A stretch of 64,000 bases of DNA from Tachypleus tridentatus. Lineage: Eukaryota > Arthropoda > Merostomata > Xiphosura > Limulidae. Where the stretch lies: the NCBI RefSeq assembly GCF_004210375.1, contig NC_134834.1, positions 144,679,009 through 144,743,008 of the forward strand, read 5' to 3'. Positions 49,763 through 61,744 of the stretch are shown one piece after another (the first letter of the stretch is position 1; every line of letters starts with the position of its first letter). The position numbers were made by a program, and so were the translations under genes. Below the pieces are notes generated by a model. It ran no database searches. It was not told the DNA's origin and saw only the letters and a program-made list of their open reading frames with translations.

Positions 49763-51474
49763 TGTTTGTGAGGAGCCTGGCTGAACAATTTTGACAAAGT
49801 TTAATGGAAGAACTAAATTTAGCTTTGTGCAGATCGAGTTTAAATGGATAAGTTAGGGGTGATTCGAGTTTAATTATTGCTAGTGAGGGCTCAACTGAGC
49901 GAGCAAGTCGGTAACAAAATACATGAAACCAACGCCAAACGAAAGTGGTGTTTAATGCCGCGGATTGCACATGCGAGCATCTTTGTGTCAGACGAACGGT
50001 TTGTGCGAATCAGCTCAAAATAGAAGAAGGGACGGCTCATGCCCCTATTTATAGTATACTTCTTTCTTTCTTTTTTTTAAGCCGGGGATTGCTGAGTACC
50101 TTTCCCGGTATAGATTTATAGTTTGAATAACGTTAGAGTAAATTTCGCTTGCTAGTTGTGATACGATTTACTTTTTCCAAAAGTTTTTTGTTCAGAAAAA
50201 TAAAAGGAACAATAAACATTTGAAACCTAAAACTCAGGACTGGCTAAACCTCATTTGTTACTGATGACCCTCGAAACATTTCAAACTGAACAATTAGGGA
50301 AACAAAAGAAGGTAGAAAAGAAGTCTTAGGGTTTGAATAAACAAAACTTTTACGTCATTTTGAACAATGTGTATTTTGAAACAGAACAATTAAAAGGAAA
50401 TAATTTGAAAGGATTACAGAAGACAAACGGTTACACGAAAGTAGTACCTTTGTGAAATAGTCATGTATGTACTAACAGAAAGGAATACGGAAAGAGATTC
50501 TTACGTATTAAATTCATCAATTAAATACTACGTAAAAATCCGAACCACCTTAGCTTCTAACTTAATTAATTAGTGGAAATTTTGAGTTGTAGCTGTATAA
50601 AATTTCAAAACAAATATTAAACTTTGTGGTGGATATATTTGATCAACACCTACTATAGTATGAGTTTGAGAACATACATAAACCTAGTGGTTTAAGTGTT
50701 TCTCAAAGGGATTAGATAACGCTATCTGATAATTTGCTTGTAGACACAACAAGTCATTGTTTGCTATGTTTGGATTGATTGCAATATCTGCTGGGGGAAG
50801 GGGGAGTGTATGAAATAGGTGGGAAAAGAGCGAGGAAGGACAAGGACTTCCTTCGTAAAGCCATGTTTGTATATACCATGTTAATGTGAGAATAGCCTTA
50901 CTATTAACTTTCATTCGGTTACCTTAGTTTTAGAGGACAACGAATAAACTAAAGTAAAATAAGTGTATGTACACCGAAGTTTTATTAAGTCTTTATTTCA
51001 AATGACTGAAATGAAAAACCTGTATAGATATAAATATTTATATAAAACTGATCGCTTTCCACTGGTTTCTAATTCACGTCAACGTTCTTGTGTTTCATGA
51101 AAATGTTTTATTATATAATCATACTTGATTTTATGAGATGTGTGCCTACAAACTACACCTTGCGTAACTGTTATTAAAAACAAACAAACATGGAGTTTGT
51201 CATGGTCATTTTACATTTTCACTTATAATGTCTTTTGTCAATACTGTTCGCTATCATGTTAAATTTTCGTAAACATACTGCGCTTCAGTTGGTACTCTAG
51301 TCGAGGTGAACACATTCGCGTGTATTAGAGACACAGTTGGTGATCACCATGGTAACCGTCTCTAACTCAACTGTTAACCTTCGGCTAATGCAACCTAAAA
51401 AAATGAAACTTAAACGGAATAATGTTTTTCATACCAATTGTCGTAGCTACTGCTATCAGTGTGTATATTAAAAT

Positions 51475-51749
51475 TCTTTGTTTTTTTCAATTTCACGCAA
51501 AGCTACTCAAGGGCTATTTGCGCTAGCCGTCCCTAATTTAGCAGTGTAAGACTAGAGGGAAGGCAGCTAGTCATCACCACCCACCGCCAACTCTTGGGCT
51601 ACTCTTTTACCAACGAATAGTGGGATTGACCGTCACACTATAACGCCCCCACAGCTGAAAGGGCGAGCATGTTTAGTGCGACGGGGATTTGAACCCGCGA
51701 CCATCAGTTTACGAGTCGAATGCCTTAACCCACCTGGCTATGCCGGGCC
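51475..51749 (-). repeat. SINE-A copy
   Basis: Full length, with head at the right (ggcccggcatagccaggtgg on the minus strand). Flanked by a 12-bp duplication, gtatattaaaat (51,463-51,474 and 51,750-51,761). Confidence 0.98.
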
Positions 51750-53134
51750 GTATATTAAAATCTTGAAGTTTCAGTCCGTATAAATTAGTATTGTTGATTT
51801 TATAGAATATAAGGTGAACACTGCTTTCTTGTTATATATTTCAACAGTGTTTAAAACGTAGGCGCTATGTGTTCATTTAGTTCCAAAGTTTTCAAACAGT
51901 CGTAATTTTATGTTTCTCCAAGGACTAAATGACACAATAATTTTACGCACACAGACTCACGAACTCACATTTTTTTAAAATTTAAATATAGACTACTTCG
52001 TTTCAAGCATGCCTATTTTGGTGTTTACCGTGTGTCAAAGGTAGTTTTGTGGAAAATAATACGTAGTTATTTAGGTTCAGCCAACTGAGCGCGTTCTTAA
52101 ACAGTAAACTGACTTTAAGTGAAATTTGAATGTATTTATTATTAGTACTTGTTTTAGAATGTAGAGGGATAATTCCGTTTTATGTTTTAAATTTGGGAAT
52201 AATACAAGTTATTATGCTAATTACAGAAAATAAATATTTTAATTATTCATGAATTAAAGTTTATTGTATTTTTTAATTATTAAAGTTTCTATGGCTCTTT
52301 TTACTTATTAATTGTTGGAATTACATATTATATGAAAACGTTTTAACTATAGCCTCACCATATTTTTGATTTGAAGTCTGCTAATGTTTAAACCTGCAGA
52401 GGCGTGATTAATCCCAGATAATCTCGTCTACATCGAGAGCAAACTATATTGAAAAACAAATTCTGAACGAGCGTTGAATTTCAATGATTATTTCCTTTAT
52501 CTTGAAAAATGTCTCTATTTTCAACATTCATTTTAAAGTTTTAAAAAGACTGTTGGTAGCTTGATTTAGGGATATTTTTATTTTATTTCTCAAATCGTAA
52601 CTTTTTTTAATCCATAAATGAAAGACTGACTTATAATTACAGTTTTATAATGATAACTGACTTCACGAGGGATGTACACAGAACGTTTTAAAACGTTTTT
52701 GAGTGATAACAAACAAAATCATCTTTCAACTAAACTTTGTCACTCTTTTTATTCCTTTATCAAAATATTGACCACTGGCAATATAACGTTCTTCATAAAA
52801 GATATTTTTACCAAATTATTTATATTTAACAAGTATAAACTTTTGCAACTTGGCGATGTAATTATGATGTTCCGAACTGACAATCAGAATTTATCTCCAG
52901 TTTATGTTTTGAGAAATAAAATCCAAAATATTTGGAAATAAAACTATTCCCAAAGTTCAGCGGGTGTAGCTTTAAAATAAAACAGAGAACTTTTCCAAGG
53001 TAAAGGACATAAATATTAAATTACAACGTTCTTGCGTTTTTTATCGAGATGTTTGTTTCCTGATCAGACAAGATTATGTAAGAAATACAACGCAAAGTTT
53101 TGAACGACATTAAAAAAAATATTTCATTTGTTTG

Positions 53135-53248
53135 AAATGAAGCACAAAGTTACGCAACTGCCTAACTATGCTCTGCCAACCACAGGTATTGAAACCCAGT
53201 TTCTTGTGGTGTGAGTCCACAGACATATCGCTGTGACATTTGAAGGGT
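53135..53248 (-). repeat. SINE-B copy
   Basis: The minus strand has tgtcacagcgatatgtctgt, ggactcacaccacaagaaac, B box gggtttcaatacctgtggtt, and tail gcgtaactttgtgcttcat. Confidence 0.85.
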
Positions 53249-53440
53249 GATAATAGATTATTTGAAGGAAAGTGTTGGTAGTTTTTCAAATGTCTAATTC
53301 AAGAATACGATGGGACGATAGATGCTTGAACTTTAATAGCACGTAGTTAATTTATGTTTTTACTCACGAACAAGATGTCAGAATCAAAGAAACCTTGAGC
53401 ATCAGAAAACTTAGATCAAAGTTGAATTCTATTTATATAA

Positions 53441-53476
53441 GTATTTGGTTGTAGTTAAACACAATGCTACACAAAC
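53441..53476 (-). repeat. SINE-B tail, left part of a copy split by a LINE
   Basis: The plus strand reads ggttgtagttaaacacaatg then ctacacaa, the family's 3' tail in reverse. It stops exactly where the LINE begins; its head half reappears at 56,053. Confidence 0.65.
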
Positions 53477-56052
53477 GGACGAGGGCTGCAGCAGTTCATC
53501 GAGTTCCAATCGTCTTGGTTTCTTTACCATTGGACTCTACTTGTTGACTATCAAGGACCGTGTGTCTGCTGGTGTGCAACATCATTCACACGTTTTATCA
53601 ACTCACGCAGAGGCGTCTTCCAAGTTTAAATTCAGATCAGACCAAAACGACTACTCCGAGGGAAGCTGGCAACAAGAAGATTCAACGTTGCAGCCCTAAA
53701 GAATAGTGAGAAAAAACAGAACTTCAGTTACGGCTCGAAGAAGATCTTCTAAAAGACTACCCAAACAAGATTGAAGATCATTGGAAAAAAGCCATCATAT
53801 CAACTTGCACCCAAACAATCGGCCACTTTTCCAAGAAGCATCAGGACTTGTTTCATGAAAATGATGAAGAACTTCAACAACTCATCGACGATAAGTGCCA
53901 AGCCTTCAGAGCTCTACAAGCCGATCCCAAGTCAATGGAGAAGTGCGCAAGGCACCAGAAATGCAGAGCTCTACTGCAGAAGACAACTCGAAAATTAAAA
54001 GACTAATGGTGGAGAAACAAAGCTCGAAAAATCCAACAACTCGCGGATACCAGTGACATCAGGGTTTCTTTGCTGCCACCAAAGTTATCTATGGAACAAC
54101 AACCAATATTAGAGTTTCACTGCGTAGTCGAGATGGGACCACTTTCATTAAGACTGATGAAGGAATGAACCAACGATGGAGGGAGCATTTCGAAGAGATT
54201 CTCACTCGCCACCCTATGTCGACGGAAATGCTGTGCTTCAGAACATCTCACACCAACCTGCTGAAGACACCCACAGTGAAATCCGGACTATAGAAGAAGT
54301 GAAAAGCGCTATTATGAAGATGAAGAACAACAAAGCTGTAGGAATCGACAACATCCTAGCTGATACTTTCAAGGAATGGGGACCTCTAATCCAACAACAG
54401 CTCCACAAACTAATCACCAAGATCAGGAAAACCAAGATCATTCCTTCAGACCTGAGATATGCCCTGGTGATCTCCATCTACAAGAAGAAGGGAGATAGAT
54501 CGGACTGTGGAAACTACAAAGGCATCTCACGTCTATCCATTGCTGGTAAAATCTTGACAAAGATTCTCAATAATCGACTGAAGTGTCTGGCTGAAAAGAT
54601 CATGCCAGAGACCCAGAGTGGTTTTCGACCATCAAGAGGGACAACAAATTTGATTTTCGCTGCCCATCAACTCTAGGAAGAATGCCGAAAACAATAGAAG
54701 TTCTTCTACATGACCTTCAATGATCTCACTAAGGCCTTTGACAGTGTCTCTCGTGAGTTCTTGTGGAAGGTTCTTGCTCTCAGTGGATGCTCTGCAAAGT
54801 TCATCACCATCCTGCGCCTTCTCCATGACAGAATGATGGCAATGGTTTAAACTGATGGAGGCCGAACAGAATCTTTTCCTATCAACTCTGGAGTGAAGCA
54901 GACCACTTCACCATTTTCATCTCTTCCATCATGCATCTCATAGAATTAAGATTACCACCAGGCATTGAGATCGAATACTGGACAGACGTAAAGCTCTTCA
55001 GACCTAGCCGCCTCAAGGCCAAGAATCGAACATCACTGACTTCTGTGATTGACCTGCATGTAGTATGCTGACGAAAATCAAGTTTCATCTCTCAGCGAAC
55101 AGAGATTCAGGATATTCTTCGCCTTTTTGATTTTTCCTACCAAAAAATGGGATTCTCTATCAACGTGACCAAGACCCAAATTCTCCATCAAACAGTACCT
55201 GCGACAGTTAACCCTGTATCGCCTGCTATCAAGCTACAAGACCAGCTCCTAGAAAATATCAACAGTTTTTGCTATTTGGGAAACCATCTCTCATCCTCTG
55301 CAGACATCTATTGCGAAACCCAGTATCATCTGAAATGTGCAGGAGCTGCCTTTGGACGTCCCTGAACACGAGTTTTCCAGGGTTGAGACATTAAGATAGC
55401 TACCAAGATGCTCGTATACAAGACAGTTGTTATCTCCATCCTGCTGTTCAGATCTGAAACATAGGTCACATATCGTCTACATCTGAACCAGCTGGAACAA
55501 TTCCACCAAAGGTACCTCTAGAGTATCTTGAAGATCAAAAGGAAGGAATACAGAACCAACCTCAGCCTCCTCGAAGAAGTTAAGATCAGCAGCATTGAAG
55601 CCACCATTGTCAAGAGCCGCCTCCGATTGACAGGTCACATGCTTCGAATGAATGACAGCCGACTCCCGAAGCAACTTCTGTATGTTCAACTGAAAAAAAG
55701 GGAAACGAATGAGAGGAGAACAGAAGAAGCGGTTGAAGGATGGCCTGAAAACAACATTCAAGAGCTGCAACATTGATGTTAAGAATTGGGAACTTCTCGC
55801 TCACGACCGAATCACCTGGAGATCCCTTATCTATCAGGGAGCAGAATTCTTTGAGTGATCAAGAAGACAACATTTTGAAGAGAAACGAGAGAAAGGAAAC
55901 AACACCAGTTACGACTGAAACCTCTCCTTGCCTCTGAACTGATCTGCCCTTACCGTCAAAAGATCTGTGCAGAAAGGCTTGGCTTCATTAGCCATCTCTG
56001 GACTCATGTATGAACTTGGAGGACCATCATCCATGGCCTTGAAGGATCGTCA
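53477..56052 (+). pseudogene. Non-LTR retrotransposon (LINE) ORF2 remnant
   Basis: A plus-strand LINE polyprotein, 5'-truncated in the endonuclease-RT linker. The best open piece (54,176-54,676) carries NNKAVGIDN, IYKKKGDRSDCGNYKG and SGFRPSRGTTN, reverse transcriptase fingers and palm. After a stop comes LTKAFDSVSREFLW with the first catalytic Asp. The palm box at about 55,066 reads YADEN, where active enzymes have (Y/F)ADD, and the sequence just before it is deleted. The C-terminal part gives GHMLRMNDSRLPKQLLY and a decayed zinc finger, CPYRQKICAERLGLISHL. Stops at several points make it dead. It resembles the jockey/CR1-like group by impression only. It is inserted into a SINE-B. Confidence 0.93.
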
Positions 56053-56128
56053 CAACACAGGTCACAGATATCGAAACCTGTTTTCTTAGTGTTGTAAGTC
56101 CGCAAACTTACTTCTGTGGGAGAATTAA
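56053..56128 (-). repeat. SINE-B head, right part of the copy split by a LINE
   Basis: The plus strand reads aacacaggtcacagatatcg, aaacctgttttcttagtgtt, gtaagtccgcaaacttactt and ctgtggga, which is the tRNA-derived half of the family in reverse. It abuts the 3' end of the LINE. Confidence 0.7.
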
Positions 56129-56189
56129 GTTCTGATATATGTGTTGCTAATTTTTTTATTGAAATAGGAAAACAAGAAGCAGAAGAAAA

Positions 56190-56467
56190 TGTGTTTGTTT
56201 GTTTTTGAATTTCGCACAAAGCTACACTAGGGCTATCTGTGCTAGCCGTCCCTAATTTAGCAGTGTAAGACTAGAGGGAAGGCAGCTAGTCATCACCACC
56301 CACCGCCAACTCTTGGGCTACTCTTTTACCAACGAATAGTGGGATTGACCGTCACATTATAACGCCCCCACGGCTGAAAGGGCGAGCATGTTTGGCGCGA
56401 TGGGGATGCGAACCCGCGACCTCGGATTACGAGTCGCACGTCTTAACACGCTTGGCCATGCCGGGCC
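56190..56467 (-). repeat. SINE-A copy
   Basis: Full length, with a 10-bp duplication cagaagaaaa (56,180-56,189 and 56,468-56,477). Its head variant (ccaagcgtgttaagacgtgc) matches those at 4,623 and at the window end, so these form a subfamily distinct from the ccaggtgggttaagg type. Confidence 0.97.
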
Positions 56468-56599
56468 CAGAAGAAAAAATAATTAAAATCGAATGATGTT
56501 CAAGAATTTTGCAGTAATCTTCGATTTTCATGTAGTAATAGAAGACCTACACCCAGGTCACATGATCTAGCTAAGAATAAATATATATGACACAAATCA

Positions 56600-58700
56600 G
56601 TGATGTCGAGAAAACCCACTTGTAGAGAAAAAAACGGCTCGTTTGGGTTGAGAAAATTTTTTTACGTAGAGGAATGAACGTTTCGACCTTCTTCGGTCAT
56701 AGTCAGGTTCACAAAGAAAAGAAGAGGTAACTGACCAGAAGCTGACCACATGTTTAAAAGGGGTTGTATAACTGAGTATCGGAATGTAGAGGGCGGGCTT
56801 AGATGTTTGAATATATAATTTTAGATTATTTATTTTATGATAATTATTTATTATATTATTTTTAATATAGGTATAAGGGTGTTCCTTTGTATTGGTTTAT
56901 TTTGGACTTAAGTTGTTGTATAAGTAAGGCTTCTTTAATTTTGCGTTTGTTTATGTCTGCTTCTTTATTTAGTATTTGAGTATTTTCTATGGTTATGTTG
57001 CGTTTATTTGACTTGCAGTGTTCGAAAACGTGTGAAGGTGACTTTTTATGTTCTTTGAATCCTATTTCCATTTTTCTACTTGTTTTTCCAACATAGAAGT
57101 CGTGGCAATTATCACATTGCATTTTACAATTAATGTGGGTGTGGTGTTTGTCAGTGTAGTTTTTACATACTATAGGCCTCAGTTTTGTGCCTGGTTTTTG
57201 AATAAATTTGGTATTAACTGGAATGTCATATTTTGTTACTAGTTTTTGCCAAATGTTGGTTATGTTTCTGCTGATGTCGGGAATATATGGTATGCAGCAG
57301 TATATGGTTTCGTGATTTTTTGATTCGTGAGATATATTTACTTTTGTTGGTTGATTTTGCTTTCTGTCTAGGTGTGTGCGTATAATGTTTCCTACGGTTT
57401 GTGGAGGAAACTTATTGATGTTGATGAAGTATTGTTTTATTTTGTCTAATTCATCGTTAATTTTATCTGGTGAGCATAGTTTTATGGCTGTGTTTATTTG
57501 GTTTCTTAGTGTGTTGAGTTTTTGTTTTGTTTCATGTACTGAGTCTCAAGGAATGTATAGTCCAATATGGGTTATTTTTAGGTGGATTTCTATTTTGAAT
57601 TGTGTGTCGGTTCTTGTAATTTTGAGGTTAAGAAATGATATTTGATTGCTTTCTTCTTGTTCACATGTGAAGTTGATGTTGGGATGTATAGCGTTAATGT
57701 GACTGAAAAAATTAAGTGTGTGTTCTGTAGATGTGAATCCCGCAACCGTGTCATCTATATATCTGTACCAGTATAGTGGTGGATGTAATGCTGTGTTGAT
57801 TGCTTGTGTTTCAACTTGTGTGATAAAAATATTGGTTAGAACTGGTGATACTGGGTTGCCCATGCTTAGGCCATTTGTTTGTTTATAGTTGTGGTTGTTG
57901 AACATGAAGTTTGTCTTCATCGTGGTGAATTCTATGAGGGTTGCTAATTGGTTACTGGGAATGTCTATAGATGGGTTAGGGTCTCGGATATAGAGTTCCA
58001 AGGCTATCTTTCAGGCTTCAACAGTTGGAACTTCTGTAAAGAGGGATATAACATCGAGACTGGCCATTAAGGCTTTATGATTAAGTTGATTAATATTAGA
58101 CTTAAAATTTAAAGAGTCTTTGATGAATGAGCTGGCTGATGTTACATATTTGGAGAATGCCCATGCTATGTATTTACCAAGATTGTAATTAAACGATTCA
58201 CATTATTGATCGTAATGGACAATCTGGTTCATGAGGTTTGGGGATGCCGTATATTTGTGGTGTGCGTGAGTCGGTTTTACGTAGGTAGGAATAAAGTGTT
58301 TGTGAAATTGTGTTGGCTTTTTCGTTTGTAGTAGTAATTTGTTTAGTTGCGTTTCGTGTGTCTTTGTTAGATTTGTGTGTATTGGTTTAAATTTGTTTGT
58401 GTCTGATAGAATGTTCTTCATTTTTTGGGTGTATTCATTCGTGTTCATTATGATTATAGCGTTTCCTTTATCTGCTTTCATAATTTTTTTTTTTTGTCTT
58501 GTTTTAGGTTTTTAATGGAATTAATGTCCCTTTTTGTAAGATTAATTTTTAGCTTTTTGTTTTGTGAAATTATGTTGATGGTTTTGTAAGAAAATTCTTT
58601 GAAAAAATCGTTTAAGATGTTGTCTTGTCTTGCATGGTAACTCCTCGTGATGACATGTTAAGCGTCTCTAACTTCTCTTTGTCGGGTTTTGGTCATATGA
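56600..58700 (-). pseudogene. Penelope-like element with reverse transcriptase and GIY-YIG endonuclease
   Basis: Reading the minus strand: a Lys-rich lead (NLTKRDINSIKNLKQDKK) into MKADKGNAIIIMNTNEY (58,481 leftwards), PQIYGIPKPHEPDCPLRSI in another frame, then ALMASLDVISLFTEVP with the first catalytic Asp, NGLSMGNPVSPVLTN, WYRYIDDTVAGF (YIDD catalytic box, about 57,750), and finally MQCDNCHDFYVGKTSRKMEI near 57,120, a GIY-YIG endonuclease with FYVG. RT followed by C-terminal GIY-YIG is the hallmark order of Penelope-like elements. At least one frameshift near 58,220 and an in-frame TGA near 58,015 disrupt it. The AT-rich terminal region with aacgtttcgaccttcttcgg lies at 56,609-56,730. The 5' limit is uncertain; traces continue to about 58,800. 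Confidence 0.93.
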
Positions 58701-59274
58701 ACCAGGGAGAGGCAGGTTCGTTCGGGCTTATTCCTCCTGTTTATGGTACTTGTTTACTATGGATCAGAGTGAATAGCACTTGCTCTAACCCTTTCCAGGA
58801 CAAATCTCCATGTATCTATTAGTTCTTGACTTACAGAATAACATTTTACACAAAAATAAAAATCCTTTCTTAACTGTTAAGATATTAACCCTAACTAGTG
58901 TGGATTTTATAGTCTGGTAATAGGTGGCCTTATGAGATATTTATTTCTAAAATGAATATTAACGGGAGAGAGGCTCATCATGTATACAATAGCGATCAAG
59001 CTCAGATGGTAAATAATTTTTTCGCCAGTTTTTCTGAAAGTAATTTAGAGAATTATATAATAGTCTGTCGGCTATGGTTTGAATATTTGCGAATTTGTGC
59101 ATGAATTCTGATGATGTGTTGCGAGGGACTTTGTATGTTGCAGTAATTATTGAGTTTTGAATTGACTATACTTTGTTTATGTGTTTAGATGCTATATATA
59201 ACCATGCTTGGTATATATATTCTATGATTGGTCTAATATGTTTTGCAGATTTGTGTTATATTGTCGAATATTAG
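58701..59274. other. Flank of the Penelope-like element
   Basis: Up to about 58,800 the minus strand may continue the element's N-terminal region in broken frames. Beyond that nothing is recognised. Confidence 0.4.
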
Positions 59275-59507
59275 TTTGGCTTGTTTTGAATTTCGCGCAA
59301 AGCGACATGAAAGCTATCAGCACTAGCCGACCCTAACTTAACAGTGGATGACTCTCGGGAAGAAAGCTAGCTAGTCATCACTGGTAACTTTTGGGCTACT
59401 TTTTACCAACGAATAGTCAGATTAATTGTAAATTATAATGCTCCCACGTCTGAAAGGCATACTTGGTGGGACGTGGATGCGAACCCTCAGCGCTCACATT
59501 GCGAGTC
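59275..59507 (-). repeat. SINE-A copy, degenerate
   Basis: Tail (gaatttcgcgcaaagcgaca) and parts of the body (actagccgaccctaac; ccaacgaatagtcagatt) are recognisable, with deletions in the gactagctgcc-ttggcggtggg block and a poorly preserved head. Confidence 0.85.
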
Positions 59508-59552
59508 TCGAACCCGAGGTCTACCGAAACATTTAGAGTCCATATTTTAGAA

Positions 59553-59995
59553 GCCCGGCATGGCCAGGTGGGTTAAAGCTTTCGATTCGTAATTCGAGGG
59601 TCGCGGGTTCGAATCCCCGTCGCATCAAACATGCTCGCCTTTTCAGCCGTGGGGGGCGTTATATTGGTACCGTCAATCTCACTATTCGTTGGTAAAAGAG
59701 TAGCCCAAGAATTGGCGGTGGTTGGTGATGACTAGGTGCCTTCCCTCTAGTCTTACACTGCTAAATTAGGGACGACTAGCGCAAATAGCCCTTGAGTAGT
59801 TTAGGGTGAAATTCAGAACAAACCAAACAAACCAATCAATCCCACTATTCGTTGGTAAAAGAGTAGTCAAGAGTTGGCGGTGGGTGGTAATGACTAGCTG
59901 CATTCCCTCTGGTCTTTCACTGCTAAATTGGGGACGGCTAGCGCAGCTAGCCCTTGAGTAGCTTTGCGCGAAACAAAAAAAACAACAGAAGCAAA
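59553..59995 (+). repeat. Composite SINE-A: one head, two bodies, one target-site duplication
   Basis: A complete SINE (59,553-59,833: head gcccggcatggccaggtggg, B box cgggttcgaatccccg, body, tail gggtgaaattcagaacaaac) runs directly into a second body beginning tcaatcccactattcg and ending gctttgcgcgaaac plus an A-rich tail. The whole unit is flanked by the 13-bp duplication ccatattttagaa (59,540-59,552 and 59,996-60,008). No duplication separates the two bodies. Confidence 0.95.
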
Positions 59996-60410
59996 CCATA
60001 TTTTAGAAACGTTTTTAATTATGTATATATTTTAACGTTGTGTGTTGTTTCTTTGTTGTCTTAACTTAGAAACTGTGAAAGATAAATTAATGTGTGAACG
60101 TTTTAAATAATCTAAATATGGAACTGCCAAAAAGTGTAAAAAATTTCAAACAAGGTATTTTAGAATAAGTTGGAAACAGTTTTATCTTAAAATATTCTGA
60201 TTTTTACGTGTTGAAACTTGTTTCATTTTATTCCTTTAGAAAGATTTTTAGAAAATAAGTTTTATGTAGTTAATACAGTAAAATTTAATAATTTTTAAAC
60301 GAGAAACAGATCCAACAGATATAACTTTTAAACAAAAATAATGTTCAACAATTGCCACAGAATATGAGAGATCTTATTTCTTTTTTGTTTCTTTTGAGAA
60401 CACTTACCTT

Positions 60411-60476
60411 CTCATAGGTGTCTGCAGACAGTGTCAGGTGATACAGATATAGGACGTCGTCGGCTTCAGCTTTAAT
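60411..60476 (-). CDS. Candidate orphan exon
   Basis: The minus strand reads AEADDVLYLYHLTLSADTY then EK directly before gtaagtgtt, an excellent splice donor. The stretch is GC-richer than its surroundings and codon-like. Upstream there is a TAA and only weak acceptors (acaag, ttaaag), beside the SINE tail fragment at 60,508. It may be an exon truncated by that insertion or a coincidence. No partner exon was found and I do not recognise the peptide. Confidence 0.25.
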
Positions 60477-60507
60477 ATCTTGTTTTTATGTGGTGGGTTC
60501 ACTACAG

Positions 60508-60552
60508 ATAACCAAGTGTGTAGCTTTCTGCTAAACTTCAAAACAAACAAAC
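60508..60552 (+). repeat. SINE tail fragment
   Basis: ctacagataaccaagtgtgt then agctttctgctaaacttcaa and aacaaacaaac form the shared SINE 3' tail. The head half is not recognisable to the left. Confidence 0.6.
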
Positions 60553-60741
60553 TTGCTCTTTTATTCTTTGCATATAAGGCTTAGCGAATGGAAGAAAAAT
60601 TGATAGGCAGTGTATACCCACTTACGTGGAGCCTACTTTACAGTTACCTCCAAAGACCAGTCGTGTTTTGAAATATAAATAATATACATGTTCTCAAAGT
60701 TTAGAAAACATTAGTAAATATATCTATATTCAGCGTGTGGG

Positions 60742-60855
60742 TTTATCTTATAGCAAAGTCACATTAAGCTATCTGCCGAGTCCACCGAGGGGAATTAAAC
60801 CCTCTGATTTTAGCATTGTAAATCCGTAGACTTACCACTGTACCAGCAGGGAACT
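60742..60855 (-). repeat. SINE-B copy, diverged
   Basis: The minus strand has tgctggtacagtggtaagtc, tacggatttacaatgctaaa, B-box region gggtttaattcccctcggtg, and gcagatagcttaatgtgact tail. Confidence 0.8.
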
Positions 60856-61744
60856 TATAGTCAGTTAATCATCGTTTAACCTACAGGATTTAACTTGTTT
60901 TGATTCTAACACAAACTGTATTACCACGTTAATAGTTGACACTAATTTCGCGCGTATAGAAAAGTACTTTTTTTTTGAATTTTAGTAATGACATTAGAAT
61001 AAAAATCCTTAAAGTGGGTTTTATTATTTCTAATGGTTAATTTCGAATTCGATAGGTACGAAAAATTTCTCCAACAAAATGTTACTACCACAGGTTATAG
61101 ACACAATAAAAATTAATAATTTAAAAATAAAAAGGTTTTACGTAAATTTGAATTTAATCGCTAAACAGGAGTTGTATTTTTTCTTTTATTCAAAGTTCTG
61201 AAAAATTCGAGCAGTTTGTGATGTTATGTATCACGTATATTATAAATGAAAAGTTTTCATCTCCAAGATCGTAGCGTCTTGAGCCTAAAAACAGTAAAAA
61301 TCAAAGTTTTCATGGGTTAAATTTTATGACCAATAAAGCTGTTCGTTGCAGAGTTTTTTCGATCTGTTTTGATGGTGTTTGGATCTTTTTTCTTTGCTCA
61401 GACTTTGTGACTGTAATAACATTTTTACTCTTTGCTCTTTTTATCATGATTTCGTTTCGAAATTTCTCGAGGACTGCTTCAGGTTGCAGATCAAAATGTA
61501 ATCAAAATACAGAAGTGATACGCCGAATGTTTTTGATTACATATTTCGTGCATTTTTTATTATAAATGTACGCATGCCTGTGTACCAAAGCATGTGTGTG
61601 TTTGCTTCTATTACGTCCCTTACGTCTCTCAGATTACATGCATGAATACAAGCATTGATAAAGTGAAAGATAACGTAAAAAGTGACAAAATTACAGTGGT
61701 GCTTTTAGAGTCAATATATCACACTGATATATGTGCACTCCGTT

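Larger units (their letters stand above)
46844..53134. other. Intergenic, gene-free between SDHB and the LINE
   Basis: Besides the SINEs, the repeat at 47,780 and the CTCF-like word, only AT-biased short frames occur. Nothing resembling a second promoter-proximal gene divergent from SDHB was seen. Confidence 0.5.

Noticed and set aside
52672..52941. 89-residue plus-strand frame
   Set aside because: Phe/Ile/Lys/Asn-rich, no motif and no supporting signals.
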